Shown: in pieces, positions 22,869-35,100 of the stretch
Layout of the letters: every line of letters begins with the position of its first letter
Numbering within the stretch: position 1 is the stretch's first letter
Origin: Siphonodentalium dalli
Taxonomy: Eukaryota > Mollusca > Scaphopoda > Gadilida > Siphonodentaliidae
DNA length: 64,000 nt
Direction: 5' to 3'
NCBI GenBank assembly: GCA_032622095.1
Contig: CP136066.1
Coordinates: forward strand, 108,585,319 to 108,649,318
The notes under the pieces: generated by a model
Told to the model about the DNA's origin: nothing
Seen by the model: only the letters and a program-made list of their open reading frames with translations
Databases searched by the model: none
Position numbers and translations under genes: made by a program

Positions 22869-23679
22869 TGGTGTACATGGAATGACTGTACTGTCATGCT
22901 TGAAGTGTATATGCATACCTGGAGTAAGCTGGGTGGACATTATCGTGTGGGTATATAGGGAGTGTCCTTGTGGTAACGGATGTGATGTATATGTATATAT
23001 CTCGTGGATGTATTATCATTGGTGGGTGTGTAGGGATTAGCTGTATGATCATGGATGCCGTGTATGATTATACAGTGCATTACTGAATTGTCATGTGTGA
23101 GGTGTATATGAACGTATGGATGGTATGAGTGGTTGTGTGTGCGGGTTTTTGTATATGTGGAAGGACTGAATGGCCAGTGGTGAGGTGCATATGTATACCT
23201 GGAGTGACTCTATGGTCTAGGGTGGGCTTCATATGTATATATCGAGTGGTTATATGACTGTGTGTGGAATATGTATACATGTAGTGACTGTATGGTCAAT
23301 GGTGAGATGAGTAGGTATACAAAGAGTGATTGTATGATCATCCATGTAATGAATATCTATGCAGGGAGTGACTAAATGGTCATGTGTCAGGTGTGTGAGT
23401 ATACCTGGTGTTCCTGCTTGGCGACTCGTGGCGATATGGCTATGTGTATGTTATGCGGGTATACAATCGTGTTGCTATATGGTCATGGGCGAGGTGTATG
23501 TGTATACAGCGAGTGGCTATATGGCCATGGATGATGTGCATATGCACACATGCAGTGACTATACTGACATGGCTGGGGTGTATTAGTATATCTTGAGTGG
23601 CTATTCGGCTATGGTGTGACAAATGTGGATACAGTGAGTGTGACATGACCAATGGTGAGGTGAATATATATACCATACA
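22869..23679 (+). repeat. 42-bp degenerate minisatellite forming the foldback loop
   Basis: Units of the form GTATACCTGGAGTGACT...TATGGTCATGG...GAGGTG repeat about every 42 bp (clearest at 23195-23405). The same motif extends into both arms (21440-21600, 23880-24060), so the arms themselves grew from this repeat. Confidence 0.75.
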
Positions 23680-25047
23680 CATTACCCGTAACCATAAAAT
23701 CACTCACTATTTATCCACACACCCCATCCGTGATCATACCTTACAGTCACTCCATATATATACATAACCAATACATAGATGACCATGTAGCTATATCCAT
23801 ACACCACATCAATGTCCATACAGGCACACCTGGTGCACCCGTACAGGATACACACAACCATACACCATACAGTCACTCCATTCATACCGATTCACCCCAC
23901 ACCTGACCATAACCTCTCCCTGTATACCTCTACATCTCACTATGGACAACACACTCATAACCATATAGTCACTCATTGTATACATATTCACATCATTCGT
24001 GACATACACTAACTCCATGTATACCTATTCACCTCACCTATGATCATAGAGTAACTCCATGGCTACCATCTTGGCATCCATCCTGTATCCAGTTGATATT
24101 GGTTTATCATAATGGACCAGAAGAGCCACATATTATGGTTCATCTCAGTTCCGTCTCAAAAGTTCTGCCCATTTCCTTTCAATAATATGGTCAGAATTAC
24201 AAAAGAGGTTCTCCGCAAAATTCCATACTTTAAAATGAATTTGTCATGCCCCATATGGAACTGGGACAACCATAATATAACATTTAGTTGTCAGTTAATT
24301 AACTAACACGTATAATAACTAAGTGAGTCACAATTTGCTACATTTTCGGATAACGCAGAGAATAATGTTATATATATAACTAGAAGGTGACCCGACTTCG
24401 TCCGGGCTATTCAAAAACCAAATTTCAAGTCGATTGCTCCACCCGTTTCCGAGATCTGGTCTGCGCATGCGCGAAGCTGGCGTCGCACGGGCTCGGCGAC
24501 CCGATAAAATTCGTATCCGGGGCAAGATACATTCACATACCAAATTTCAAGTCGATAGCTCCACCCGTTTCCGAGATATATAGCCCAATGTCATTTGCGG
24601 ATACCTCGGCTGGTGATGAGTTAACGCGACATCGGCCTGTTAAGAGTTAACGCGATCACGTCAAGATATGTTGATCGCGTAATATATTTACGCAATGATT
24701 TTCGATGAGCGAAGCATGGTCACGCGTTCTTCCCGATAATTAAGGTAGAAACTTTAAACGTACACAGGCGTGTGATACATCATTGGAAAGATGAAATGCC
24801 ACAGATTCTAACCGTGCAAATTATATGACTGGCAATTTATTATTCGCGCTATATCGAATCGATTTGTGAGCACCGAACTTAAATATATTAGCGCAAAACG
24901 GCGTAAAAACAGATTTGACCTCGGCACGTGAAAAGTTGACCTCGGATCTGAAAATCAATAGGCCTATGTTCGTCCCCGGCCGAAAATACACCCACATACC
25001 AAGTTTCATCGAAATCGGCTGGGTCATTTTCGAGTCCATCGATTACT

Positions 25048-25081
<34 letters not shown>

Positions 25082-26088
25082 TCTTTCAAAATATATAATA
25101 GATGTTATAATGATATATGTAAAAAAATAACTTATTACCAATTTGGTTGCCATTTTGGAAGTCATCTTGAGCAATTTGGTCTATAAACACCGTAGTGTGA
25201 CATATTTAAGACAGACCAATACAATAAACACCTTTCAATCCAAAGATAGTTACATATTACAAGAAAAAATGGTCCAAACCTGAAAAGTTAATTTTTGCCG
25301 ATATTTATGTCAAGTTTTTGAGAGAAAAGTCCAATATTTTTGGTGATGTGAGTGGTGGCAACAGTAACAATTAATCATGGTGAAGCAGACATGTTAGTAT
25401 TCAATGTATAGAAGGCATAATAGCCAATTTTGTACATCAACCACAACTTGTAAGTGATTGCAGGACACCCTAGGGCAATATTTACCATTTTCCATATTTT
25501 GGCAGCCATTTTGAGCCAAAGTAAGAATTTTGGTTCCAGTGAGTTGGAATATTCATAGGCAATGGTATGCCTCACTTAATTGCAACCTTCTGTTCATTTC
25601 TTGTTGAAATATGACTAGAATCCCAGTTGTGATTTTTTGTGAAATTTTATACCGCGTTCTGTAAAATCGAATTTTTGAGGGATCAAAAGCGGATAGGACC
25701 CCAATAATTGATTATTTAATTGTTCCAATGATCATTTAATATACACAATACAAAATAAAGTCATATTACTCAACCAGTTCCAAACAGCATGAACTGATCT
25801 AGTAGATATTTGTGAAAAAATGTCATATTTTCAACTTCCGGCGGCCATTTTGGTGGCCATCTTGGATGGTGAGTTTCAATTTTGGCCCAAAATAGTGTCA
25901 TATTATCTTAGCTTCATGAAAATATATACATTTTACTAGATAAGTCATGTGAATTTGCAACAAATTCCAAGTAACTGGTTTTACGTCTGGGAAAAAAATT
26001 GGGGGGGGGGTATACATTTTTCGGATACCTGAATTTACAAAAAACTTTATACGCCAAAACACGCATCCGTGACCTGGCGGCCGGACTA
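23680..26088 (-). repeat. Right arm of the giant foldback
   Basis: Inverted partner of 20243-22868. It contains the Helitron at 24380-25102 and a stretch of about 95 bp near 25200-25300 that the left arm lacks. It lacks the hAT MITE and so preserves its empty site. Confidence 0.85.
24380..25102 (-). mobile_element. Non-autonomous Helitron, 723 bp
   Basis: Read on the minus strand it starts TCTATTATATATTTTGAAAG and ends CACCTTCTAG, sitting exactly between A and T with no target duplication. The left foldback arm shows the empty A|T site at 21232/21233. A GC hairpin, CCCGGACGAAGTCGGG, lies about 8 bp before the CTAG end. TC start, 3' hairpin, CTRR end and A-T insertion are the Helitron hallmarks. 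A TG/CA microsatellite follows the 5' end (25050-25079). A second copy is at 39826-40396. Confidence 0.88.
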
Positions 26089-27672
26089 CAACACATACAC
26101 ATCCGTATCATCGGCAACAACACAAACTCCAGAATGTTTACCTGATGCAAACACAGCATGCATTGCTAGTCTAGGATCAGCTTCTAGGATCAGATTTCAA
26201 TTCAGGAATCAATGATGGTGGTTGTGATCTATTCATATCAACATAGTAGCCAGATTCTCCTTTACTTACATACATGGCTTTGTCGAGCTTACATTTGTCA
26301 CTCATAAAGTAGTCGGCTAACAAATATGTAAGCTGATGCTTGTTTCTTTGATTGGAAAGGAAATCATTCCAGTCTTTAGCTTTCGGGAGTTTTTGACTTA
26401 AGTCTGATATCTGACGCACTCTTCCTGAATCACTTCTACATTTTGAAACATTAACAGTGCCATCTGAATAGTCGTCAAATACTAGGTGGAGAGTTGTTCC
26501 AGGAAGATGTTTCAAATAGGATGCAACACGTTCTGCCCAACATATGAAGGTATCAGCTTGAAGTCCAACAATTGGAATAATTCTCACAACCCTCATGGCA
26601 TCCACAATACAACATTCAATAACATCTGGTGGAATTTCTACTGGTTTTTCAGAGCACATGTTCTGAAGGCTGTTTCTGAAAAGTGATTTAGGAAACTGTC
26701 AACTTTTTCCAATCTCACTGCAAATTGCCCATGGTTTTGTTGTAATGGGCCAGTAGTCCATTATTGTATGCAGATCTAATTGTTTTCTGTCATGGTCAAG
26801 CAAGATTGATGTGAAGGAATTGTTTTCATCCTCAACAATCGAAAAAGATTTCTTGGTATCTTTTTGGTCTTGGAATGAATAAACTGGTTGTTTCTTGATT
26901 GGATCTTTGTACTCAATTTCTATCTTGCTATCTTGTGGTTTGATCCTCTTAACAAATTCCTTCATCATGGCTGTAACACCATGCATGTTCGCAGTCTCGA
27001 CATTGGCACACATTTCTACACTGGCAGCAACACCGTTGGCAATATTTATCAATGATAGACTTAGGTCCCACAAGTTTGGTACCCACGACTTTATTCCTGA
27101 ACATAAGTTCTTAACATCATTCTTGTCTTTCTGCTGTCGTTGGGATCCAAGTTCTACATGTTTCTTAGCATCTGGTGAATATGATCTTTTTTGGTTGAGA
27201 TGCTGCTTCAGAGCAGAGAGAAAATGGCTGATACACATCCATCTCTCACTTGCTCCATAGTTTTCAGTTTTACCAGAAAGCCCTCCTGTCTGCTTGGAAA
27301 ACTGGTTAACAGTGACTTCTATGAGTTGGTCCATTGGCATACTAGAATGCTTCAGTCCAGTTAATGAACCAGTGAATCCACCTTCAGCTAGATAGCTATA
27401 TGCTTCATAATCTCTAACACGAATGTCTAGGTAATAATAACTTAGATTCCGTGCATAATTGTGACAATTTAGATCAAACCACTATGGTAGAAATTTCTGC
27501 ACAGTTTCGAGGAATCCTTCCCAATTACCAGTTCGCTGGAAGTAAAGCATGTTAAGCAGTAGCCCCACTATGTCGAGAAATGAATTGACTCATTTCATCA
27601 AATAAACACTCCCAATGTATATATTAACATAACAATCGATTGTTTCAATGCTATATTTTACTCACCTTCCAT
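26089..27672 (-). pseudogene. Academ-like transposase copy 2, 5' (N-terminal) part
   Basis: On the minus strand, ATG at 27672 with the same GTGAGT donor as copy 1, then the GNWEGF block, MPMDQLIEVTVNQFSKQTGG and a frame of 213 codons (27340-26699) intact across the site where copy 1 has its 14-bp deletion. The 160-codon frame from 26659 carries the LVFDDYSDG motif. Breaks: W to TAG at 27484 (copy 1 has TGG), the shared TGA at 26701, an 8-bp loss near 27429 relative to copy 1, and a scar at 26171-26193 that replaces the HKEAD motif by a repeated CTAGGATCAG. Copies 1 and 2 are therefore broken at mostly different places. Confidence 0.7.
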
Positions 27673-28039
27673 ATTTGTAACTCCAGATTGATTTTCAGTA
27701 TTCAAAATTTGTGCTTCTGGAACTTTTCAAAGTTGACCATAATTAAAAAAAAATGGAACCGGAAGCGGAACAATTGCTAAACAAAAATTAGGAATAACCA
27801 GATATAATGGAACATAGTTTCCTGAATTGGAAATTACTTGATTAGTCGTTTTATCTATCGTATTGAAGATTTACACAAGCCAATTTATCAAATATCTTAA
27901 AAGAAAATGAGCTTTCTATATATTTATTATACATTTTTGGGTGTTAACTGGATAAAATTTGTTCAAATAATTGTGACAGGATAATATACTAACTGTATTT
28001 GAAGCTGTAGCTTGGATTATAAGTTGGAAGAAAGTGCCA

Positions 28040-28745
28040 ATTCTGGAAAACTGGCCCACAATTTAGGGTTTTTAAGGCAGAACATCAAAATTGGGGTTCA
28101 GACCCTCAATATTGGGGGTTCAGACCCATAAACCCTAATTTTGTGACAATTTGGGCAATATCCTATTAGCACCAACACTAGAAATGATAATTACTACTAA
28201 ATTGAAGTAAAAGAGACAGAAAAATTATTTATCTAGGATGTCAAATTTTGACCAAAAAGTTTGAAACCCAAAATTGGGGCTCAGGCCCCTGAAACCCTGA
28301 TTTTAGAACTTAAAACTATTTTTAAAAATGGTACAAAGAATATCAATATTATTGCATAGTAAATTAAACTTATTGGGGAGAATCAAATATATTTTTAGGC
28401 ATACAATCTGGGGAATAAGGGCTGAACCCCAAAATTGGGGTTCAGGCTGCTAAAACCCTAATTTTGGTTCTTTTTACAAACATTTCGCTTGAATATGATG
28501 AGCATTAATGTCTGCTTACTACATTTAAGTGAATTGAACTATAAATATTATTTATTGGGGTGAAATCTGAGGAAAAAGGGCAGAAACCCGAAATTGGGGT
28601 TCAGGCCCCTAAAACCCTAACTTGGGCACCTTTTTTCAAAAATCAGCCGGCACCATGAAATTCCTCATCAAAAAGTACCCTAGAAACCATTCTCAATATA
28701 AAGTGAACACCATTTCCCTACGGAGCGCGTTTCTGAGACCGACTA
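28040..28745 (-). repeat. Long terminal inverted repeat (left type), copy B
   Basis: Nearly identical to the reverse complement of 10888-11600, including the left-type variant block. Ends GAGACCGACTA then TTA. Confidence 0.88.
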
Positions 28746-28769
28746 TTAACATCTTAGAAATTAAAAGCA

Positions 28770-29835
28770 TGACTGAATATTGGTAAAGGCATCTCATGAT
28801 TATGATGAATATGTAGTTTGATTCTACAGAAAATATTTGCCAAACTTTAATACTCAATCTTTTATTTATTATTTCATGTTTTTCACTATGACAACCATTA
28901 TTGGACAACTGATTATCTGACCAAACTATTTTTCATATTATAAATATGAAATTCTATTAGAATATTCTCAAATATATCTCATCTGGAAATATTTAACTGA
29001 GAGAACACGAGATATACAAACTCATAACAGTTGTTTCTTGTCATACATTCATATCAATCTGCATTCTAGACATAAACCTGCTGCAAAATCTCACATATGA
29101 CAGGTAGCACCATGTGACAGGTAGCACACACATCTACATGTCACTTGAAATTACTGACCTGTCATCGCTCAAGTAGACAGAATATTTAATGAGAAATTTT
29201 AGCTGTTTTGTCAGAACAGCACCAAAGCAGTGTACTAAACCCAGTCAGTTTGTCTCCCACTTTATTCTCAGTAAAATACATTTGCACTGGTGGTTTCTTT
29301 ATGCAGTGGAGTTATTTACTGGTGAAATTTTCTCTCTGCATGGTCTTTCCTCCACCTGGAAAAATTTACAATGTTCCTATATGGCTTTAGATCCAGACTA
29401 TATATGTCCATTTAAAAATAAATTTTGAAAAAAGTTAAATTTAGACATTAAATGATTGCATAAATAACTGCTTACTGACAAAGGCATCTCATGAGTATGC
29501 TGTCCTCGAAATTAGCCAAAACATTTGCCAAACGTTAATACTTGTTAATAAGTTTTTTATTTAATTTTATTATTATTTAATTATTTTCACTATGATCACT
29601 TGTTATTGGACAATTGATTATTGTACCAATTCTTTTTTTTATACTATAGATATGACTTTCTATTGGGCATGCTGGTGAGAAATTCTCAGATATATCTCAT
29701 CTGGAAATATCTAACTCAGAACAAGATATATCCCAAACTAACAGTTCATGCTCATGACATATTCATATCAATCTGCATTCTCGACACAAACCTGCAGACA
29801 AATCTCAACTGTCACATGAGACAGGTAGAACAAGC
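28770..29835 (+). repeat. Old segmental duplication (two copies about 690 bp apart)
   Basis: 28780-29190 and 29480-29835 share AAAGGCATCTCATGA, TTGCCAAACxTTAATACT, TATATCTCATCTGGAAATAT, TCATATCAATCTGCATTCT and ACATAAACCTGC-type blocks in order. A third partial echo (CACTTGAAATTACTGACCTG) is at 29143 and 30338. The 121-codon frame at 29621-29986 overlaps this repeat and shows no domain. Confidence 0.65.
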
Positions 29836-30810
29836 ATTAGATCATGCCATGAATCTCTATTCTCTGGCTACACCCGTAGAGTTCACATTTCACCAGGTTC
29901 AAGACCTAGGAATTTTTTATGTTCATACTGGGGAACTTTTTAACATTGAAAAAAATATTTCTAAGTTAATACCTATTCATCAATAATGTATTTCACGGTA
30001 GTTGAAGGTCACAGGTTGAGATTGCATGGTCTAGTCGAATTTGGCGAGACAATTATTTAATTCGCTCTGGGGTAATCAATTCATGTTTATCGAAAAATCA
30101 GCTCACAAAAGTTCCTAAATCATGTAATCTCAAGCTGGAACCAACACCTAAAGTGAAATTCATTATTAAGGGACAGGTATTAACTAAGAAATATCTTGCC
30201 TTTGTTAATTTTTGAACGGTCTAAATTTCCCCTTCAAAGCATCAAAAAGTTCCCAAGTCTTGAACTGGTGAAACATGATCTAAGGGTGTAGCCAGGGTAG
30301 AGATTCATGGTATGATCTACAAAAGTATCTACCTGTCACTTGAAATTACTGACCTGTCCTTGACCTGTATATTCTAGCTCAGGTAGACAGAATATATACT
30401 GGGAAACTTGGCAGAACAACTGCACCAATGATTGTACACTGCAGTAAACCTGCACCAATTTGTCGTGCACGTCAGTGTGCACATTAACTTTTTTTCTCTG
30501 TAAGAGACATTGACTGTTACGATATAAACATGCACCAATACTTGCAACAAGAATCGGGATTGGATGAACATGCAGAAATTGAATATAAGGAACATATGGT
30601 ATGTGACACTATTAATTAAACACGCATGTTACATGCCTGACGTACATCAGCCGTGGTCGTGGCATTCCCAACATGCTAATTCAGTATGGCAACAAATTTC
30701 AACACTGAACAGGTAATGACATTACCTGGATATAAGTGTATGGTAGGCATTCTGGAGACTAGACATAACATCGTGGGTGATGCAGATATGTTAGTGCTTT
30801 TTATAGTACA

Positions 30811-30960
30811 TATAGGCAGTCGTGGGTGCGTGTGTTTTTGGGGATATAGTGCTGTTGTCGCTGGGAGTCCGTTGTGCTAACTGTGAAGCAGTTCTCAGTA
30901 AATGTGCCCCCAATGACCACAGCACTGTATTCCCCAATAACACACGCCCACTAACTATAT
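30811..30960. mobile_element. Palindromic MITE, about 150 bp
   Basis: The left arm TATAGGCAGTCGTGGGTGCG pairs with the right arm CGCCCACTAACTATA. Pairing runs on through GGGGATATAGTGCTGT and ACAGCACTGTATTCCCC. TA lies at both borders, consistent with a TA target. No coding sequence. Confidence 0.6.
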
Positions 30961-32170
30961 AGTAATTTGATGATTTATTCCCATAAAAAGGCTGAGTGAA
31001 TTCTTATTTATTTTCACCAAATCTGCCGAAAATTTGAGAATAGCTGACACAGCACATTAAGCCAGCCAACTATAAGATTTCCAAGCACTTAGCAATGATA
31101 ATGTGATCAATATAAATAACTGGCTTCAGATGCAGCATTTCGGCTGAACTTTGAAAAGCGTTCCCAATTATTCTGCTGACCGCTTTTAGTGATTAGGTCA
31201 GATTTGGTCAACAACTTGTGATGTTGTGTTCATGTTACAGTCTGTGTGTTATTGGGTTATGAATAGGGTGACCCAACTGGCAGTTGACCAATTACCAAAA
31301 AGGATTTAGCGTAACACAAATTTACGCTATGTAAATATATACTAAGGATAAATTTCCCTTTTGTGACTGATTTTGGATTCATTTTTAATTACTATTGAAT
31401 ACTCATTCTTCATAATTTTAAGTTTTGAACAGCATGTGTGCCTTTAATACCAGAGATTATTCCTATAGATACCGTTTGCCAGGGCAATGGCTAAATGGTC
31501 TCCATTGGGGGGGGGGTGTCCTCCATGTAATTTCCAACTCTCCCTCCCTTGAACCTGATAAAATTCCCAAGTTCGCAAAATTCCTTTTCCACCCCATACC
31601 CCCTTTCGCCATCTCCCTGACCCTTGCATGCATCCTATTCATCACTGTATTAAACACACAATATATCATTTGTACCTGTTCTGTATCTATTGCAGCAGTA
31701 GAACTTTAGAGTATAATTTTTATTGTTGTTATCCGATCCTCCATTGTTGTCTCATTATACATCCCACACCCAGCTTTCTTATGAATCGGTCACAGTTGAA
31801 AGTGTATCAAATTGGAACAGAGCATGCTGATATGTACATTAATATATAAAGTGCCTTTATATCTGAAACCTAAAGCATAGTCCTATGACATATATCTCAT
31901 GGATTCAAATCCACGGCTAAATTATCTTGTTTTTTGTACTGTGAAGGCTGATGACAAATCTTGGGAATTCAAAGCCAAGGTAAAATTCTATTTTATTTTG
32001 AATAACAAGCCAGCTGGCCAAAATAGACAATAACAAGCTTGTGTGTGCTCTCCTGCTCATTATGGATGTCTGTCCCCAATGTTTTTATTAGGCTGGCAAT
32101 TTATATACAGTGGATTGTATGTCAAAGTGGAATTTTCGCAGTGGCTATAACCCACACCATGTATGGTACA
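30961..32170. other. Spacer, nothing recognised
   Basis: AT-rich, with a G-run at about 31508-31517. Overlapping short frames on both strands (31425-31850) have no recognisable domain. Confidence 0.4.
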
Positions 32171-32172
32171 AA

Positions 32173-35100
32173 AGCGATATAGGAAATTTATGAGTGCTTG
32201 TATAGGAGAATTACAGGTGCTTGTATAGGAGAATTACAGGTGCTTGTATAGGATATTTACAGGTGCTTGTATAGGATATTTACAGGTGCTTGTATAGGAG
32301 ATTTACAGGTGCTTGTATAGGATATTTACAGGTGCTTGTATAGGAGAATTACAGGTGCTTGTATAGGAGATTTACAGGTGCTTGTACAGGAGAGTCGCAG
32401 GTGCTTGTATAGGAAAATTACAGGTGCTTGTATATGAGGTTTACAGGTGCTTGTATAGGAGATTTACAGGTGCTTGTATAGGAGATTTATAGGAGCTTGT
32501 ATAGGAGAATTACAGGTGCTTGTATATGAGAATTACAGGTGCTTGTATAGGAGATTTACAGGTGCTTGTATAGGATATTTACAAGTGCTTGTATTTACTT
32601 TAAACATATTTTATTGTGAATTATTCAATTTACAAAGGGATTGGGGTACAAGTTTCAGAAACTTACAGGAGACCCTCTCCCGAGTGCTTGTATAGGAGAA
32701 TTACAGGTGCTTGTATGGGATAATTACAGGTCCTTGTATAGGAGAATTACAGGTGCTTGTATGGGATAATTACAGGTGCTTGTATAGGAGATTTATAGGT
32801 GATTGTATAGGAGAGTTACAGGTGGTTGTATAGGAGAGTTACAGGTGGTTGTATAGGAGAGTTACAGGTGATGTATAGGAGAATTACAGGTGCTTGTATG
32901 GGATAATTACAGGTACTTGTATAGGAGATTTACAGGTGCTTGTATAGGAGAGTCACAGTGCTTGAATAGGAAAATTACAGGTGCTTGTATAGGAAAATTA
33001 CAGGTGCTTATATAGGAGATTTACAAGTGCTTGTATAGGAGAGTCACAGGTGCTTGTACAAGAGAATTACAGGTGATTGTATAGGAGAAGTACAGGTGCG
33101 TGTATAGGAGAGTCACAGATGCTTGTATAGGAGATTTACTGGTGCTGTGCTTTTATATGAGAGTCACAGGTGCTTGTATAGGAGAGTCACAGGTGCTTGT
33201 ATAGGAGAGTCACAGGTGCTTGTATAGGAGAGTCACAGGTGCTTGTATAGGAGAGTCACAGGTGCTTGTATAGGAGATTCACAGGTGCTTGTATAGGAGA
33301 GTCACAGGTGCTTGTATAGGCGAGTCACAGGTGCTTGTATAGGAGAGTCACAGGTGCTTGTATGGGATAATTACAGGTCCTTGTATAGGAGAATTACAGG
33401 TGCTTGTATAGGATATTTACAGGTGCTTGTATAGGAGATTTATAGGTGCTTGTATAGGAGAATTACAGGTGCTTGTATAGGAGATTTATAGGTGCTTGTA
33501 TAGGAGAATTACAGGTGCTTGTATATGAGAATTACAGGTCCTTGTATAGGAGAATTACAAGTGCTTGTATAGGAGATTTGCAGGTGCATGTATGGGAGAG
33601 TTACAGGTGCTTGTATATGAGAGTTACAGTTGCTTGTATATAAGATTTACAGGTGCTTGTATAGGAGAGTTACAGGTGCTTGTATATAAGATTTACAAGT
33701 CCTTGTACAGGGGAGTCGCAGGTGCTTTTATAGGAGAATTACAGATGCTTGTATAGGAGGTTTACAGGTGCTTGTATAGGAGAGTCACAGGTGCTTGTAT
33801 AGGAGATTTACAGGTGCTTGTATAGGAGAATTACAGGTGCTTGTATTGGAGATTTACAGGTGCTTGTATAGGAGGTTTACAGGTGCTTGTATAGGAGAGT
33901 TACAGGTGCTTGTATAGGAGAATTACAGGTGCTTGTATTGGAGATTTATAGGAGCTTGTATAGGAGAATTACAGGTGCTTGTATAGGAGGTTTACAGGTG
34001 CTTGTATTGGAGATTTACAGGTGCTTGTATTGGAGATTTACAGGTGCTTGTATAGGAGGTTTACAGGTGCTTGTATAGGAGAGTTACAGGTGCTTGTATT
34101 GTAGATTTACAGGTGCTTGTATTGTAGATTTACAGGTGCTTGTATAGGAGATTTACATGTGCTTGTATAGGAGATTTACAGGTGCTTGTATAGGAGATTT
34201 ATAGGTGCTTGTATAGGAGATTTACAGGTGCTTGTATAGGAGATTTACAGGTGCTTGTATAGGAGATTTACAGGTGCTTGTATATGAGAATTACAGGTGC
34301 TTGTATATGAGATTTACAGGTGCTTGTATAGGATATGTACAAGTGCTTGTATTTACTTTAAACATATTTTATTGTGAATTATTCAATTTACAAAGGGATT
34401 GGGGTACAAGTTTCAGAAACTTACAGGAGACCCTCTCCCGAATGCTTGTGTATGAGAATTACAGGTGCTTGTATAGGATATTTACAGGTGCTTGTATAGG
34501 AGATTTACAGGTGCTTGTATATGAGAATTACAGGTGCTTGTATAGGATATTTACAGGTGCTTGTATAGGATATTTACAGGTGCTTGTAAAGGAGATTTAC
34601 AGGTGCTTGTATAGGAGATTTACAGGTGCTTGTATAGGATATTTACAGGTGCTTGTATAGGATATTTACAGGTGCTTGTATATGAGAATTACAGGTGCTT
34701 GTATAGGATATTTACAGGTGCTTGTATAGGATATTTACAGGTGCTTGTAAAGGAGATTTATAGGTGCTTGTATAGGATATTTACAGGTGCTTGTATATGA
34801 GAATTACAGGTGCTTGTATAGGATATTTACAGGTGCTTGTATAGGATATTTACAGGTGCTTGTATAGGATATTTACAGGTGCTTGTATATGAGAATTACA
34901 GGTGCTTGTATAGGATATTTACAGGTGCTTGTATAGGATATTTACAGGTGCTTGTAAAGGAGATTTATAGGTGCTTGTATAGGATATTTACAGGTGCTTG
35001 TATATGAGAATTACAGGTGCTTGTATAGGATATTTACAGGTGCTTGTATAGGATATTTACAGGTGCTTGTAAAGGAGATTTATAGGTGCTTGTATAGGAT

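Larger units (their letters stand above)
20243..26088. mobile_element. Giant foldback element, 5.8 kb, inserted in the transposase gene
   Basis: The ends are inverted (TAGTCCGGTCGCC...GGCGGCCGGACTA). The target CAA is duplicated (20240-20242 and 26089-26091). The intact gene in copy 1 (GTTGCTCCTG, about 18044) is the empty site. The arms pair almost to the middle: 20243-22868 with 23680-26088, about 1.6 kb each once a hAT MITE (left arm) and a Helitron (right arm) are removed. The loop is a 42-bp minisatellite. No coding sequence. The TAGTC start and 3-bp duplication match the host transposon, so it may be mobilised by the same machinery (inference). Confidence 0.85.
10888..28745. mobile_element. 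Nested composite Academ-like transposon, 17.9 kb
   Basis: Both outer ends are the same sequence in inverted orientation (TAGTCGGTCTCAGAAACG), each flanked by TTA (10885-10887 and 28746-28748), which reads as a 3-bp target duplication. Inside are a truncated plus-strand copy of the element (10888-18716) and a complete minus-strand copy (18717-28745) with its own pair of TIRs of about 710 bp. Without later insertions the two copies are highly similar, so the locus is a giant imperfect palindrome. A 3-bp duplication plus an XPG-like nuclease domain fits the Academ superfamily as I remember it. The superfamily name is inference; the architecture is read directly. Confidence 0.75.
18717..28745 (-). 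mobile_element. Complete Academ-like element, minus strand, with one nested insertion
   Basis: Right-type TIR (18717-19427), 3' gene part (19460-20242), foldback insertion (20243-26088), 5' gene part (26089-27672) and left-type TIR (28040-28745). Removing the insertion leaves about 4.2 kb. The right outer flank is TTA; the left flank is AGA from the adjoining truncated copy, so this unit alone has no matching target duplication. Confidence 0.7.

Noticed and set aside
29885-29905. GGTTCAAGACC as a tRNA/SINE B box
   Set aside because: No A box upstream and no cloverleaf; no tRNA gene is visible in the window.
29621-29986. 121-codon frame as a gene
   Set aside because: Lies in an old duplication, has no recognisable domain, and the paralogous segment does not keep the frame.
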